Shown piece after piece: positions 48,783 to 62,700 of a DNA stretch of 64,000 nucleotides. Every line of letters starts with the position of its first letter. The stretch's first letter is position 1. The translations under genes were made by a program, and so were the position numbers. The notes beneath the pieces are model-generated. The model made no database searches, had not been told where the DNA came from, and worked only from the letters and a program-made list of their open reading frames with translations. Origin of the DNA: Nymphaea colorata (Eukaryota; Streptophyta; Magnoliopsida; Nymphaeales; Nymphaeaceae); assembly GCF_008831285.2 (NCBI RefSeq), contig NC_045138.2, forward strand, positions 26,321,934 through 26,385,933. The letters run 5' to 3'.

Positions 48783-50393
48783 TGTGTCCACATGAATAAG
48801 AGATTAGACATAGAAGAGTTTTACTTAGTAGACAAGCAATGAACCTTGAATGGAAGAAGAATATACAACCATTTCTCCATCTATGGATAAAGAAGCACTG
48901 GTTGGTTAGCATATCATCTGGATTCTTTATCAGCTCAAAGGAACATAGAACAGAAATTTCTCATGCACAAGCATCAATTTCTCATGCACGCACACACACA
49001 CACACAGTCGATGACAATCTGGAAGGAATCTAAGAGTCGAAATTAAATATTTAGAGAAAATCAACATTCAAAAGTAAAATCACAGGAAAAACAAAAAAAG
49101 ACAACTCAGAGTCTTCATTAGAGCATAGAATTCAAATACAAGACTAGAAAATTGCATTCCTGCTTCTAGTATCAACCTTCGATTTTCATACATCCCATAC
49201 TATAAAAATCTAGTGGATATCATTCCCGAGAGACACACAAAGGGAAGGCATAGAATGACAATCTGAAAGGGCTCTAAGAGTGAGATTAAAACAACTCAGT
49301 TTTGTTAAAGAAAATCCATAAACTAACAGAAAACATTCAGAACTAAAACAAAGTGGTGAGATGGGGAAAATTAAAATCAACAAAGAAAATAACAATTCAA
49401 ACAATCTCATTTTTCATTGAAACATAGAATTCAAGTGCAAATCTAGAAATTTTCATTCCCGTTTCTAATATCAGCCTTGTATTTTCAGACATCAAACCTA
49501 GCAGATGCCATTTTAAAGAAATCATCAGCATCGGAATTGGAAACAAAATGCCCAGCATACATTCATTATTCTGACCAAAATATCTTCTCATTCTGGGTAA
49601 ACTGAAACAGGTAAATATGGCAAGACAAATAAGTAGAGAAGGCAGGAGCACACGTCCGAAACCGAGGAAACAGCACAAAGCAACATGATGAAACTTAAAG
49701 ATTTAGAAAGGCAAAAAGTGCAAGAAGGATTAGACATGTTTTTGCTCAGTTCACAAAAGAAACTACAAGCACACCCAAACGAGAAACTCAGACTAAACGT
49801 CCAACAAAGTCTTGCTTCAACAAGCCTATGACCCACATGTCCATTCTCAAGTCGAAAGTGTAGTTGTCCCGGTCATATATAGCACAATTTCAATGAACAA
49901 GATTGAAGGACACCGTGCCACAATCCATTTGGCCACGGAAGAATACAGATTCACACAAAAACTACGGCCCAAAGAAAAGAAAAAAAAAACATTTCCCAGT
50001 AAAATTAAAATATCCCAATCAGGATACAGTCCATGCCAACAATGACCCATCCGCAGCTGAATTTTGTCACGTCGTGTAGATCATGAGGATCAACCAAAAC
50101 AAGGTACCAAAAAAAGAAGATTCCGTTTATCAGATGGGGATCGATAGATCAGAGTCGAATCATCGAATCCCTGAAAACCTCCAAACATACACAATCTCGT
50201 CATTGAAAAGAAAACACGCAAAGTCAGAACCTCGATACCGGTTCCCAATACAGGTAGAGGCCAACCAAATGACCAAATCTAAATACTCGAATCCAGCAGC
50301 CAACAAGGGAGTGCCACAAAGTCGGCAAACAAAAAAATCAAAATGGGGAAAAAGAGAAGGAAAAAGAGCGCCGCCCAGATTCGAAACCCTTAC

Positions 50394-50640
50394 CAGATCC
50401 TTGTTCGATGGTCCTGATCTTTGTCTTGGGGAAGAAAGTCACACCGAAGGGAGAACTCTGAGTTTTAGGGCGGCTACTCCCGTCCCTTCCTCCTCCCTTG
50501 AAGAGAAAGAGAGAAGAGAACGCGAGAGAGAGAGAGAGACAGAAGGGAAAGGCGAGGAAGGGGAAACGACACTACGGGCAGCTATTTATTCTGACGAAGT
50601 TGCTGAGCTGGCAGCTGACGTGGAAGAGCATGGTCCGTAG
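50394..50640 (-). promoter_or_regulatory. Inferred 5' UTR exon and core promoter of the DUF1644 gene
   Basis: On the minus strand a CT-rich, exon-like stretch ends with GATCTG|GTAAGG at 50394. Upstream there is AATAAATAGC (about 50580-50590), a TATA-like string. Nothing here encodes a recognised protein. The link to the DUF1644 gene is inferred from strand, splice signals and lack of any other gene. Confidence 0.4.
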
Positions 50641-53600
50641 AGCCTCCAATAACACGACCATGAGCCGGTTCCTCTATCTTTCTCTCCCTTTAACGGCGGC
50701 TTTTATCTTTCTCTCTCTTTCTATATCTTTCTCTCCCTCTAACGGCGGCTCTTATCTTTCTCTCTCTTCTCCTCTTTGACGGTGGTTCTTCTAAGTTCGA
50801 TTTTTAAAAGATACTATTATGATAGTATTAAGGAGTATTGTCGTCATTGATTTTAAAATTAAAGATATCATTATAATGCTAAGTGAACTGATTCTTGAAA
50901 AAAAAAAAAAAATATTACCTATTACAAGCATGCTTAATTGGATAGGTTTCATCTGCTTGAATCTTGAATCTCTTTTCAAGTTTAGGGTCGAATTATATGA
51001 CATTATGTTATCTTAGTACGAACTTATATTAATCTTTAAAATAAATTCATAACACAATTGTTATTGTTATCAAATTATTCAAAAACATTCAACTGGACCT
51101 TAGACTCGACAAAAATGTTGGACTCGAGCGGAGCTGCAGCCTATGACCATTGAGAAGTTTGACTTAAAATAAAAATATATTCTTTAATATAATTTCATAT
51201 ATATATTTATAAATAAGATATGTATAACTGTATATATTTAAGTAAAACAATAGTAAGTGGTAGCCTGAATTTGAATATGAATTATGAAAATTAAAGGCGG
51301 CAGCTTTTGAAATAGTTCCGTTTTGTAAAAAGGACCTACGGGACGGCCGTTATGCCCGCAGTCCCAGCCCACTGCGTAAAATCTGGAAAAGACTTATTTA
51401 AGGGCGCCAGCTTTTTATCTTATTTTTAGATTTCACATTTTTATTTTCAGATATACGAAAGTCTTTGGTTGAGCTTACTCAAAAAGCTTCTTGAATTATT
51501 CTTTCACCATAATAAAAATTGCCAAAGAAAATTCATAAATGGGAAAGTGCAGTTTTAGATCAAGGCAAAATTAGCTCATAGACAAATTCTCTTCTTAAGA
51601 ATATATTGAAATGTTGATTTTAAAAGCCGCCTCGCTCTCACTTTCATTTTTCAATGGGGTTTGTCCAACTATGTTAGCCGTCGTTGTTTATTCAGTCTAA
51701 GCAGTCAGTCAACCAGCCAGCTAAAACTACCATCGAAAAAAGAGAGAAATCATCAAAAGATCCTTGTTGCCTTGATATTCTGAAAAGGATTTTATCCGGA
51801 TATATCGGGATAATCTTGTCTACTGAAAACATTAAATTGAATAAAAAAATTAATCTGTTTGAAAAGCATGGTGTGTTCTATCATGTGAGAGAGGCAGCTG
51901 AAACAATTCCCTCGCATGAATTATGTTCGGAATTACTCCATTGGCAAAGCCTCCACACCAACCCCCAAGTCCCTAGATCGTAAAGTTTTTTTTATTGGAA
52001 TCATTGTTTTCTAGGCTGAAGGAGCAATGAAATTTCATCTAGAATCTAACATGATCAAACTAAGAGAAATGGAGAGCGTGTAGTTTAAGTTACAGAATCA
52101 CATTTTATGATCATGATCAATTGTGCACGGAACGAACAAAATTTCACAGAAATTCCCCATAAACTAGTTTACATGAATTGTGTAGTTGGTTGTTTTGAGG
52201 ATTTCATGAAGTCTCTGTGTTCATACTCTAGCTTGATCTTGAAGACAGCGACATACTTTTTTCTTGATTAGCTTTGTCAGGTCCGAATTCTTCAGCCAAT
52301 GGGGTAAAGATTGAGGGTGGTCCGGAGTTCCTGCTGCTCTTGACCCTTGTGGTATTAAGAATTCTATAATTTGTTCTTAGACCGGTAAACGCTCAACAAT
52401 TGAAGATGATGAAAGGGTCCCATCCTTGAGAGACACTTGCTGACCTCTGAAAAAAATTCAAAGTGTGAAGAAGAAGCGAAACTTCACTCCTTTCATCGTT
52501 CTGAAGTCAAACAACGAAAAAATATTTGCAGAAACATTTTGCCGTTTCTGTGTTGTAAAGATAAGAAAAGAAAATCAAAAGAGAGAGTCAACCCCAACAG
52601 GTTTGGGTTTCCTCTTCAAAACTTATCTTGTAGAACGCAGGAAGAGATTTTTCGTTATAAAAAGTTTTTGCCATCAAGATTGAGAAGGCCTCTGACTCAA
52701 GTGCTTAAAAGATGATCAGGATGAGATACATAACCTCCCCAACATCTCAAAGTTTTGGGCTTCAAGATTTGGGAGATGAAAATGGAGGGAAAAGGCTACA
52801 GATGAATCGCTATTCATCCTCCCTTTCCAACTACATGTTCAATATATAGCTGAAGAATGACTCGTATTCTTTGAATTTTTGTTTTTGTTTTTGTCCCCAT
52901 CTTCCAAACAGACTTTATAGAAACATTGTGCACCTTACTTCGTCAATGGCAGGAACCATATGGCCCACACAATAGAGCAACGTTGTGAGTCGACAAAGGA
53001 AACGTGGTTTAAGTCTCAATAAAGGTGGGGAGGGAGAGGAGAGATATCCCGAAAAAGCCGAAGCCCCTTCCCTTTCTCAGACTGATTTGCGACCTTTCTC
53101 AGACTGCTTTGCGACCTGGATGGAGAGCAATATACCTGCCAACTAGAGTGTCAGCTTCAGCCTTTCAAAACAGACAAAATAATTTCTATACGATGGACCA
53201 GCTACCAAGTGCAGTGCTACTAGGCCAGGTCACAGGTAAGGCTGGACAGGCCCAGCCAGTCCAGCATTACATGCATAAATTATTGAGCTTCAGAACAGGC
53301 TGGAAGATTAAAGACTATACCTGCGGCGTGAGGTTCACCATACTCATGCCATGCCCACTTCCTTTCACTTCTGCACGTTAGGTGATTGTGTCCCATTACC
53401 GCAATGGATGTTCTCTTGCGATTCGATTTTTTCTCTTTATTGGAATATGTCACAGTTATACTGAAGGTAGCAAACTCATTCTGAAACTCAAGCCTTCATT
53501 CATCGAAACAAATACATTCTGTAACTGAGATACACCACCTTCAGCAATGAGTACGCTTTGCTTTAACTCAGTTACCCATTCATGCAACAAAGTGAATGGA

Positions 53601-54124
53601 TTGATATCAAAGTAGAACAGCCGCTAACAATAATGAAGAAAACAGAAGATAAAAGTAGCACACAATCTTGAGAAATTACACCTCCAAACCACTATGACAT
53701 AGAATGAATCAGTTCTGGAATAAATATGCAACAAAATCCCACATTGCAAATTCGTAGTACTTTGCTGTGTATACAAGCGGCCAATGCTGCAGTGAATCTT
53801 AAGCATGATGTAGACTAACACTGTAACACAATTTCCATCATTTTACATACGAAGTAATTAGTGTGTCTTAAATCTTCTCACACATTAGAAGGAAACCTTA
53901 TCAAACAAAGGAACATCGATCTCAAGCTTAAGCATGACGTAGAATACCACAATTTCCATTATTTTACATACGAAGTAGAAGTAATGTGTCCCAAGTCTTC
54001 TCATACATTAGAAGGAAGCCTTATCCAACAAAAGGAAAATTAAACTGATTGATTCTCTTAGGGTACTGACTCCCTTGTGTAAGGACAGTCACCATGAGGA
54101 ACTCTCACAAAAAAATGCACACTT
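50641..54124. other. Intergenic region between the DUF1644 leader and the OCP3-like gene
   Basis: No gene is recognised. Repeated TCTTTCTCTCCCTCTAACGGCGGC-like phrases occur three times at about 50670-50780. Open frames at 51684-51983 and 52437-52715 have no recognisable domain and are treated as chance. The right end should contain the OCP3-like 3' UTR and the tandem duplication at 53797-54040. Confidence 0.45.
53797..54040. repeat. Tandem duplication of about 120 bp
   Basis: Two copies (about 53797-53912 and 53927-54040) share CTTAAGCATGA, ACACAATTTCCAT / CCACAATTTCCAT, TTTTACATACGAAGTA and CATTAGAAGGAA. They lie just downstream of the OCP3-like stop codon and may fall in its 3' UTR. Confidence 0.75.
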
Positions 54125-54701
54125 TCATGAGATGGTTTCACGTTGGAAAGGAGCGCGTCTATCAGGGACTCCATCCAAGGCACGTCTGTCCTCGAACCAC
54201 TTCAACACAGACTTCCAAGGGAGGTTGGTGACATGCACAATGCTGCTGACCATGGCATTCTGTACGTAAAAGTTAGAAGTCAAAACATATTCAAGAAAAA
54301 TACAGAAAAAATCCGATATTTTAACGATTCTGATATTTTTTTTTTTCATGCATCATTGCTCAAAAAGTCATTTCAACATCCTTTTGTGATCTCCATGCGT
54401 AAAAATTAATAAATTCATAAATTTCTTAGGCCCCAGCTTATTTCAGCATGTTTCTGTCAAAATGGTAAATTTTGATGGGAAAGTGGGAAATTTTCTCGGA
54501 TGAGTGAAGCAAACAGTAAAAATGACATTTTTGTAGGACCCAGCCTCACAGTGAAAATACTTCTGCGGTAGCCACCTTTCAATGCACCTTCAACGCTGCA
54601 ACTCATCCTTCCTGGCAAAATTCACTTTTTCTAGTGAAAGGCTTCTTCCCTCTCTCGGGTTGCTGGTAAAGGCCCAGTGGTCAGTCACAACAGATACAAG
54701 A

Positions 54702-54744
<43 letters not shown>

Positions 54745-57700
54745 TCACACACGCACAGCACAAATATGGCCAAGCAATTTCTATCTTCACACCCATTTCT
54801 AACTTGAAACAAACATTACTTGTCATTTTTTCACCATTAAACAATCATTTTTTCAAATGTTTCACAGAAAAAGTATTTATTGGCTCTCCAACTTAACTTG
54901 GATTATAACTTCTCCATCAAAAATTTTTCCCTACCTAGAGCTCAAAAGAAATAGGATGTTATATATACACTCTGAAAATCAGGAGAAAAAGAAAAGGGAA
55001 AGCACCTTCTGCACACAAATGTTCATAAATTAAAAAAAAAAAGGAAGTCAAAAGTTAAATCAAGTATCTTATTGTAAGGCAAGCCCACCCAGATAGACAG
55101 TCCATAATGTCTCCGTTGGCATGCAAGTACTCTTCAGGAGAAAAAAATATATATATACGTCTATATGGCAAATATATATGCATGACATGTGTGCTCACTT
55201 AAATCTCCGGCCATGTCTTGCTGCAAAACCTATTTCTTTCTATCTCTACGTAGTATACTCTCTATTAGCTACTTATATGATAGTAGAGGGAGGGCTCACC
55301 CTTGTTAACATAATGTGCACTGCTTAGTATAACGTTCTATTGCAACTATTGGGAATTATGAATAGACACACATATAGGAAAATCTTCGACAAACATAACA
55401 TAAGAAATGAGTAGCTCCAATAAGAGTGGATTGTACTGCAGACACCAGAACACATTGGTACATGCCTTGTCAACCAATCCAACAATACTCTGATCAACTT
55501 TAGAGGAAGACATCAGAAAGTGAGATCCAATCGTTTGGCCTAGCTCATATTGATGCCATTTTCTATCGACCATTATGGATAGCCAAGATATTAGCAGCTT
55601 GTAATAGCCTAATTTGGAGTTGATTCTTTTCGGTCGAGTCAAATTTGAATGCCACATAGACGTGATCTCCTACTTTGGCAGTTCAGGAAGGAAAAATAGA
55701 AACTTCGATAGAAAAACAAGCATACCTGTAAACAGACTGTATCATGAGAAATACAATATATGCGTAAGCGTTAAAAAAAAAAAAAACAAACAAGTTGCAC
55801 CAATACACCGTACATTCTGCTTTTTACTTTTCTAAGGGCATACTAGCAATAAAAGACACAGCTACTTCAAGATAATTCTTTAGGAGCTCTAGATAACCAA
55901 ATTGAACCAAATGGATGGCTTCCAGACAATTGTATTCATATAGAATTTATGGTTACTAGTAAATACAGCCCCATAAAATTAAGTTAATATAAAGCAAACC
56001 TTCAAAGTAAATACACGTAAACAGATATTCTCAAGATTGGGCTAAAGAACTCACAGTGGGACGCTTGCTACGAGCATAAACTCTCTCCATAGTTTCAATT
56101 TGCACTTTCTTCAGTCTTTTTTGCCCAGACCATCTGTTTCTCAAAATATGGATAGGCTCCTTCCCCTTACCTGCAGTCTTTTCAACTTCTGCAACTAAAC
56201 TATCATCAGATTCGGTCTCAGCCTCTGTAGAAGAAGTCTCTACAGGTTTTCTTTCAGGTTCTACTTCTATAGGTGGTTGAATGACTTTATCCGGCAATGA
56301 AGCAGAAAGCAACAAAAGATCAGGAGGAGGATCGCGAAGCAGTTCAAGAACCACTGCCCTTTCAAGGCCTAGCTCAGCTGCCAAGCTTTTGATCTGACAG
56401 ACAACAAATATAAGATCAGTATATTTTAAGTACCACTTTTACCAACTTAAGTTCCATAAAAAACACAAGCAAGGAGGCCTACGTTGGTCTTTCTGCGGCC
56501 AACCTTTAAGGCTGAAGCTAATCTTCGAAGTTGCCAACGCTTAAGCTTCACAGGTTCAACCTCTTCCTCATCAGCCTCATCACTTCCACCTTCTTCATTC
56601 TGAAGCAAAGACACTTCGTCATCTTCCACGTCATTAAGTGCATCTTCCAATTCTTGCTCAAGCTTTGCCAGATCTTCTTCAGTTATTTCGTCATCATCAT
56701 TATCCAAAGCCAAGTCATCATTCTTCAAATCTTCTTCTAGCATGCTAAAAAGTGCTTCGAGGGCATCTTCATCAGCTTCAAGGGCACCGTCACCTGGATC
56801 TTCGTTATCACGTGAGTCTCGAACAATTTTCTGCAAGGGAAGACCTAAAGTCACAAACCAAACAGCTATCAATTACTGTAAAGAAACCAGTCCGACCAGA
56901 AACCAAATGAGAATTGCAAAATAAAGCACCATCATCTTCTCCATAATACACCGCTCCGTAGGGAGGTAATCCAGAACTCTCACTGCCATGGAATATTGAT
57001 GCCCATCAGCATTATTCATAGGTTAGAAGGAAAAAAGAAAAAGGAAATGTCAATACCCCAAATTGGTTCATGACATACTTCAGATTGCCACAAAACACAG
57101 CATGAACGCCAACTAGACCCCCTCAACGATGGTTGAATTTTCATCCACATCCTTCTTACTGCTAGCAATTAAAACATATATTGCATCCTAACTCTGGACA
57201 TACCTCCATACACCAAGATTAAACCACAAAGGTGCTTATTAGCTTCATCCTACTACTTCCTTCAAATGGATGCAGTAAAAAAGGTGACCAAATTCAACAT
57301 ATGACACTGAACGACAATACGACAAGCAAGAAGAATATCCCATGAGGAAAACTAAGCGAAAACAAAACAATTTACAAAGCATTCACAAAGAAAGCAGCTA
57401 AGAAGTCAGAGATGCGAATCAAAATGGCACCATAAAAATGCAACCAAAATCTATACGCTTCTCTTCTTCTTCCTTTGTTCCTCTTGTTTAAAATTGGTCC
57501 GATGTTCATATAACCAGATTTAACTATGAAGGACATAAAATTGAGAAAGATATAATGCTTCCCTACGAATCTTCAAAAGCACTAGAGACGCTCTGTAGTA
57601 GCTTCAGAATTGTGAAGCGACTTTGGTGAGAAACGAGCTTCCCCGGTGACTAAAGCAGCTAAAGGAAAACCAATAGAAAAGAGATAGTGGAGACCTCCTT

Positions 57701-57973
57701 GCGATTCCGTCGCGACTGGCGGGAGACTCCGGCGGACTTCCGACGACTAAAACAGAGGCGGAAACGAGAGTGGGAGAGGGTGGGCCTCGTAAGAGCGACG
57801 AAGTTAGGCGGCAGATTTCTGCCAGTCGACGAGGCTATTCCGCAACGGCCAAGGAAGCTGAAGGAGGAGGTAGAGAGGAATGGTGGGCACGATGAAGGAG
57901 AAGAAAGCACGGGCTTGGCGGTGGTGCCCATGAAGGGGGAGAAGGAACAGGATGGTGGTCGCGCTGCCCACAT
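54125..57973 (-). CDS. OCP3: OCP3-like homeodomain protein (chloroplast)
   Basis: Five exons join in phase: 57695-57973, 56930-56978, 56483-56844, 56055-56393, 54125-54259, giving 387 aa (Arabidopsis OCP3 is about 354). The ATG at 57973 (MWAARPPSCSFSPFMG) starts a Ser/Pro/Arg-rich plastid-type transit peptide. An acidic middle (about 113-190; EALFSMLEEDLKNDD, EITEEDLAKLEQELEDAL) leads to a short basic segment and a homeodomain-like C-terminus: RWSGQKRLKKVQIETMERVY, then SIVHVTNLPWKSVLKWFEDR and RRAPFQ. This wording is diagnostic for OCP3. In Arabidopsis, OCP3 is a chloroplast protein required for ndhB RNA editing and affecting immunity and drought responses. The exon 2 boundaries are the least certain; exon 1 uses a GTCTCC donor, weaker than the others. 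Confidence 0.88.
54260..56054 (-). other. Intron 4 of the OCP3-like gene
   Basis: A 1.8 kb intron that splits the homeodomain-like region between RSKRPT and NAMVSS. It holds a (CT)n(CA)n run at 54704-54750. No nested gene; the minus frame at 55346-55657 has no domain. Confidence 0.8.
54704..54750. repeat. (CT)n(CA)n compound microsatellite
   Basis: About 29 bp of CT followed by about 18 bp of CA with one interruption. Confidence 0.93.
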
Positions 57974-59730
57974 TTTCACCTATTACCAGCTTAGCTCTCC
58001 ATCACCGACCGGCGAGTGGCAAGACATTCATGGGGTTTCTCTTGGCTTGAACTTCATTTTTATCGTGATACGCAAAATAACACGTTATTTTTTTGCTATA
58101 AAGCGAAAATATCGACGTATAAGACATCTTACGTTTTAAGAGTTTCATTTTTAAGGGGAAAAAACGAACGAAAACACACAGTTTATACCCTAACTCAAAT
58201 CCTAAGAACAACTGAACATCACTAAAAAGTGTTTGATTACGTCATATTTCAAATTCACGGGTCTCATGTATAAAATTATTCACATTAGGATTTTGTGGAT
58301 ATTTTCGATACTAAACTAACAGTATCATCCTTTTGATGTTCAGATTCAGTCTCGCAGACTTGTTTAAAATAAAATCCTGATGTCACTAGCACCGAAAATG
58401 ACCTTCACATATATGTGGATATGGATTTTAGACAAATTTGGCTTTCATTTGGAGAATGGAGTGTTGGACTATATTTCACACCAAAGTTCATTCCAAACCA
58501 ATTGTGTCGAGGTCTCGGAGGAAAATGAGGGCCATAAGGAGATTGACAGCTTCAGGATGGTTCAAAAACTGATTAAGGTCCCTCAAGGAGATCTATAACA
58601 GAGGCAGCTATGGAACTCATTTTATGTATCCAATCAATCCCAAGTTTCTAATCCACAAAAAAAAAAAGACAAGGGGTCTCTGTCCCATCTCAAGACAATG
58701 AAGCCAAACCGGATCTATATACTTAGAACTTCGAATAGTGCTTTAATATATGTGTTTGTGCTACAACCATGTTTGTCATGGCAGGTCCTCGTAAGACTTG
58801 GTGGTCGGAGCTCAGCATAGTCATCAAGAAGAGATTGCTTAAGTTACAAAAACACAACATAAAACTAATGAGTTTAAAAGCTCACACAAACCCAGCCCAT
58901 TGATAGGCCTTGATTAAGAGGCCGCCTCTCACAATTGGAAGAAACTTCAAACATTGGCTTCTCTTCAGAGTTAAAGCCAAAACTTATTTCGAACCCAAAT
59001 GCCAGGCGAATAATCCAACCAACAATGACGATGCATTTTAACCTAATGAGCCACTTTAAGTGTAGTTCGACCTTTAACACAAACGTCTAACGTAAAATAT
59101 CCATAATTGCTATCTAAGGTGGATGCCATCGGATCAAATTTCAATTCTATACAGATATTCGGATATTGCTTGGTTTCTCTTGGAATTGGATACAGATTCA
59201 AATATAAAATAATACAAAAGCATATCCATTTGCATGCAATGTCTATAGAATTGAGTACAAAAGATCCTGTACTGCATCTGCATCAAGTTACTCGTGAATT
59301 TTCCCCAAAAAAAAAAAAACTACTTTCAGATTCAAACAAATGATGGATTATGATGAAATTTACTTGAGCATTGAAGGTTTCCTTCGGATTCCCTCCCGAG
59401 TAACACGTTTAACACCCTTTACGCTTCATTGAAATTTCTCAACATGATTTTCACATGACGCTTTCATTTTCATATGTTTGTGAAGATAAGGAACACGTTT
59501 GCATATAAAACTCAAGCTGATGTTAATATTTCAACGTATTCGTCACCATAAAGCAAGCATACAAATGCCTACAGGTCAAAACAATACTAGATATCATCCG
59601 ACTAGTAATTCAGCAACCTCTGTACAAAGAGAAGCTACACACTGCGACAATAGTAACCTCCCTGCTATGTCACTTTCTTATAGCCCTATCCGCAGTTAGT
59701 GATGTCAAGGAGAAAGAACCAACCACACCT
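57974..59730. other. Intergenic region between the OCP3-like and CCCH genes
   Basis: Holds the OCP3-like promoter at the left and the CCCH 3' UTR at the right; both genes are on the minus strand. AT-rich, with short A-runs and no recognisable exon or element. Confidence 0.5.
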
Positions 59731-62700
59731 TCAAGAATACATGCTCTCCAGTTTTAGCAGAAAATCATCATCATCATCATGTGCATCTGAAAATTCATCC
59801 TTTTCTGCAACCCTCCTGTTACTCGCTCCATCAGCTTCTTCATCGGGACCACTATTTCCGTCATTGATATAACCATTCTTATGTTCTCTGGTATCTCTGT
59901 GTAAACTGCTCCTACAATCAGCAACAGAGTCCACTGAAATTGTGGTGGTCAGCTGAATGGCCTTGTCCAGTGATTTTGGTCTAATCTTATCTTTGAGTAG
60001 TTCATTTAGAGATTTTGGACCTTGGAACTGGTGAGACATATCTCTGCACCAATTCGCACAATCATTTTGCTCCAGGCATTTCAAACCATCCTCACTTTCT
60101 CTTACTCTCTTCTTCTCTTCTTTAATTTGTGAAAGAGATTTTGGTCCAGCAAAACCATCAGTTTTCTGGGTACTCCAAATATCATTCTGGCATTGTCCTC
60201 TTGCAATCTCTGACCGCACTGTAAAGTTTGGTTTTCTTTTCAGCTTGTCATGCTCCTGTCTCTTAACATGCCTCGACTTTGCATGTCCAGACCTGCCATG
60301 TTTTTTATTAGACCTCAAATTAGAATCCGCCTTACTGTACTGAACTATTCTGTTTTTCGCAACTTGCGACGACATTCTTTCATGCTTTTGTACCGAAATG
60401 CACCTTCCTTGCTGTCCTTTTCCAGTGTCACTCTTATGCAGTAAATGTGGATGATCTCCAGAGTAATAACCAAATCTTCCATAATCAGTCCTGCGCTTCT
60501 TGAGGTGATCACGAAGATCTACAGAATTCCTATATCCCCCTTCAGTTTCATACTGCCGAACTCGTCTTCTACCATAAGGCACTAGTTGTTCAGGCATTCG
60601 TACCCTGAATTGCATAGCCGTTCTCTGCATTGAATCATACACATATTCCGTGGCTTCATAACCATCAAATGTCACATGCCGTCGAGGTAATTCAGCTTCT
60701 GAGTAATGCTCGAACCTGCCTGCATCTTCATAATCATGTTGTAGCAAGCGCCTGTGAAATTGGTCAACGCCTCTGTCACGAAGCAACGTGTATTTTACAT
60801 CTTCTTCAAACTCTGATTCATCATCAACAAGCACATCTAGCCCAGGAGATGACTCCCACCACTCTTCTCTTTCAGTGCCATTCATGTGGTCCTCTGAACA
60901 CTCCAACAAATCTGGTTGCAAACTGACATAGTCATCTTCTTCAGGGAGAAGAGATTTAGATGATCTAACTGTAGAATCATCAGCTTCTGGAGCACATGCC
61001 TGTGGTGAGGAGCAACGTTCAGTCTCGGAAACACCATCATCATGAATATCGCTTTTTTTGAGGCATGATGTATGGGGGACTTTCAATGGAGTGCTAGTTC
61101 TATTCGGAGGACTGCTTGAGTCTGGTTCAGCACTAGTTACAGTTGGTGCCTTATTCTCCAATTGATTACCAGTACTGTTGCCCTCAGCAACCTTTTCCAA
61201 TTTCTCGGAAGGCTGAATACCATTTGGACCATGCATAAAGGGGCACTGATCCCCCTTAATGCAGTGCCCACTAGAATAAAAATAGCAAGGAACACTGGAT
61301 TTGGGCTTTTTTGGTAGTGGTGGCAGTTGCAGTGCAGGAAGATATTCAGATGAGGTCTCTGTCCATGCATCTAGTGGCTGCAAGAAGCATTCCAGAATCA
61401 ACTCAGAGAAATCTGAAGCTAAATTGTGAAAAAAGAACTGGACATAAGTGCCAAATCATTTGCAAGTCCAAATATGATCATTTCAATTATTCAACTCAAC
61501 CTTATTTCAGATGTCCAAACTTGATAAAATAAAATTGTGCTGAAGAGGAACAGTAAGGTTTATTTGCTAACCATATGGCTCGACACAAACAATTCTCTTT
61601 GAAGCAGATACATGATCAATCAGAACAGGCTCCAAGGAATACAAGAGTAGCAGGTATTTTATTGTAAAGAAGGAAAATAAAGCAGCGAGGACTATACAGA
61701 AGTAGCACATAATCAGATCTGTTCCAACAATACAAAATGAACTGGAAAAAATAGCTATTTTCCAAAAACTTCAAATGCACCTACAAAGGAACATGAAGCT
61801 CCAGAACTACTCTACGAGTTGGTTATTTCATTGGTGAAGGAAGCAAAAAACATGTCGTAGAATTCAGAAACTCAGATGCAATTTACGTTTTAGAATTTAG
61901 AGAGAGAGAACACCTTTGCCTGCAAAGCAGTTACCTAATAGAAAATCCAATGTATTGATGTTTTACTAAACAATATCATATATTCAAAAATCAAGATAAA
62001 GGCAGCTTTTGATACGTAGCAGCCTACTACCCCACCATCCAATTCAATGCTTTCTTAAATGGATGTAATGCCAATGCATTAAAGTGATGTGAAAGGCTTG
62101 TATCCTTCTATTTGCAATTTTGGGACTAAAAATACCACAAGAAGAGCCTCTATGTTGCACTATTTTTTATAACAGTTCACCGTATGTTAAATTTATGTGA
62201 GAGTTTTCTTCAAAATATTGTGAGATCTTCTTGCTGTGGTCTTCCAAGGATGGGAATCATGAAATTAGAGCAAAACAGTTTGAGATCCTCACACAACTCG
62301 TTTTCAAGCACACATGCAAACCCCTCCACCCCCAACCCCCCACCAAACAAAACCCTATGTAACTTGTTTGCATTTTGAAGCCTCCACTACCAGAGAAGAT
62401 GTAAAACGTTGGATCATCGTCTGCATTTTCTTCTTTTTTTGAAGCCTCCATTGCCAGGGGTCTTACCGTGTCTTCTGGAATAAATTAATTTTCAAGGGAG
62501 AGCATCTTTTTAAGATGCCATGAGTTCAAAAAACATTCTGGGTTCTATTATTTCAAAGTTCAAACATCAAAGGAAATTATCTCCTCTCCATATCGCTAAG
62601 TCAACAGTTAGCCGCACATCAAGCTACTACATTGTCCAGGGTCACCGGAAAAGAAATCAACAGCATAATAAGGCACCAAAAACCAAACAAGAAAGAAGGG

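Larger units (their letters stand above)
45410..50393 (-). other. Inferred 5' UTR intron of the DUF1644 gene
   Basis: A good acceptor (TGTGATAACAG, ending at 45410) lies 13 bases before the DUF1644 ATG, and a good donor (GATCTG|GTAAGG) lies at 50393. No coding exon is recognised in the 5 kb between them. The simplest reading is one long leader intron, which contains the hAT-type MITE at 48089-48782. Alternative transcripts cannot be excluded. Confidence 0.45.

Noticed and set aside
51684-52715. Small genes at 51684-51983 and 52437-52715
   Set aside because: There is no recognisable domain, no splice-consistent partners, and competing frames are equally open.
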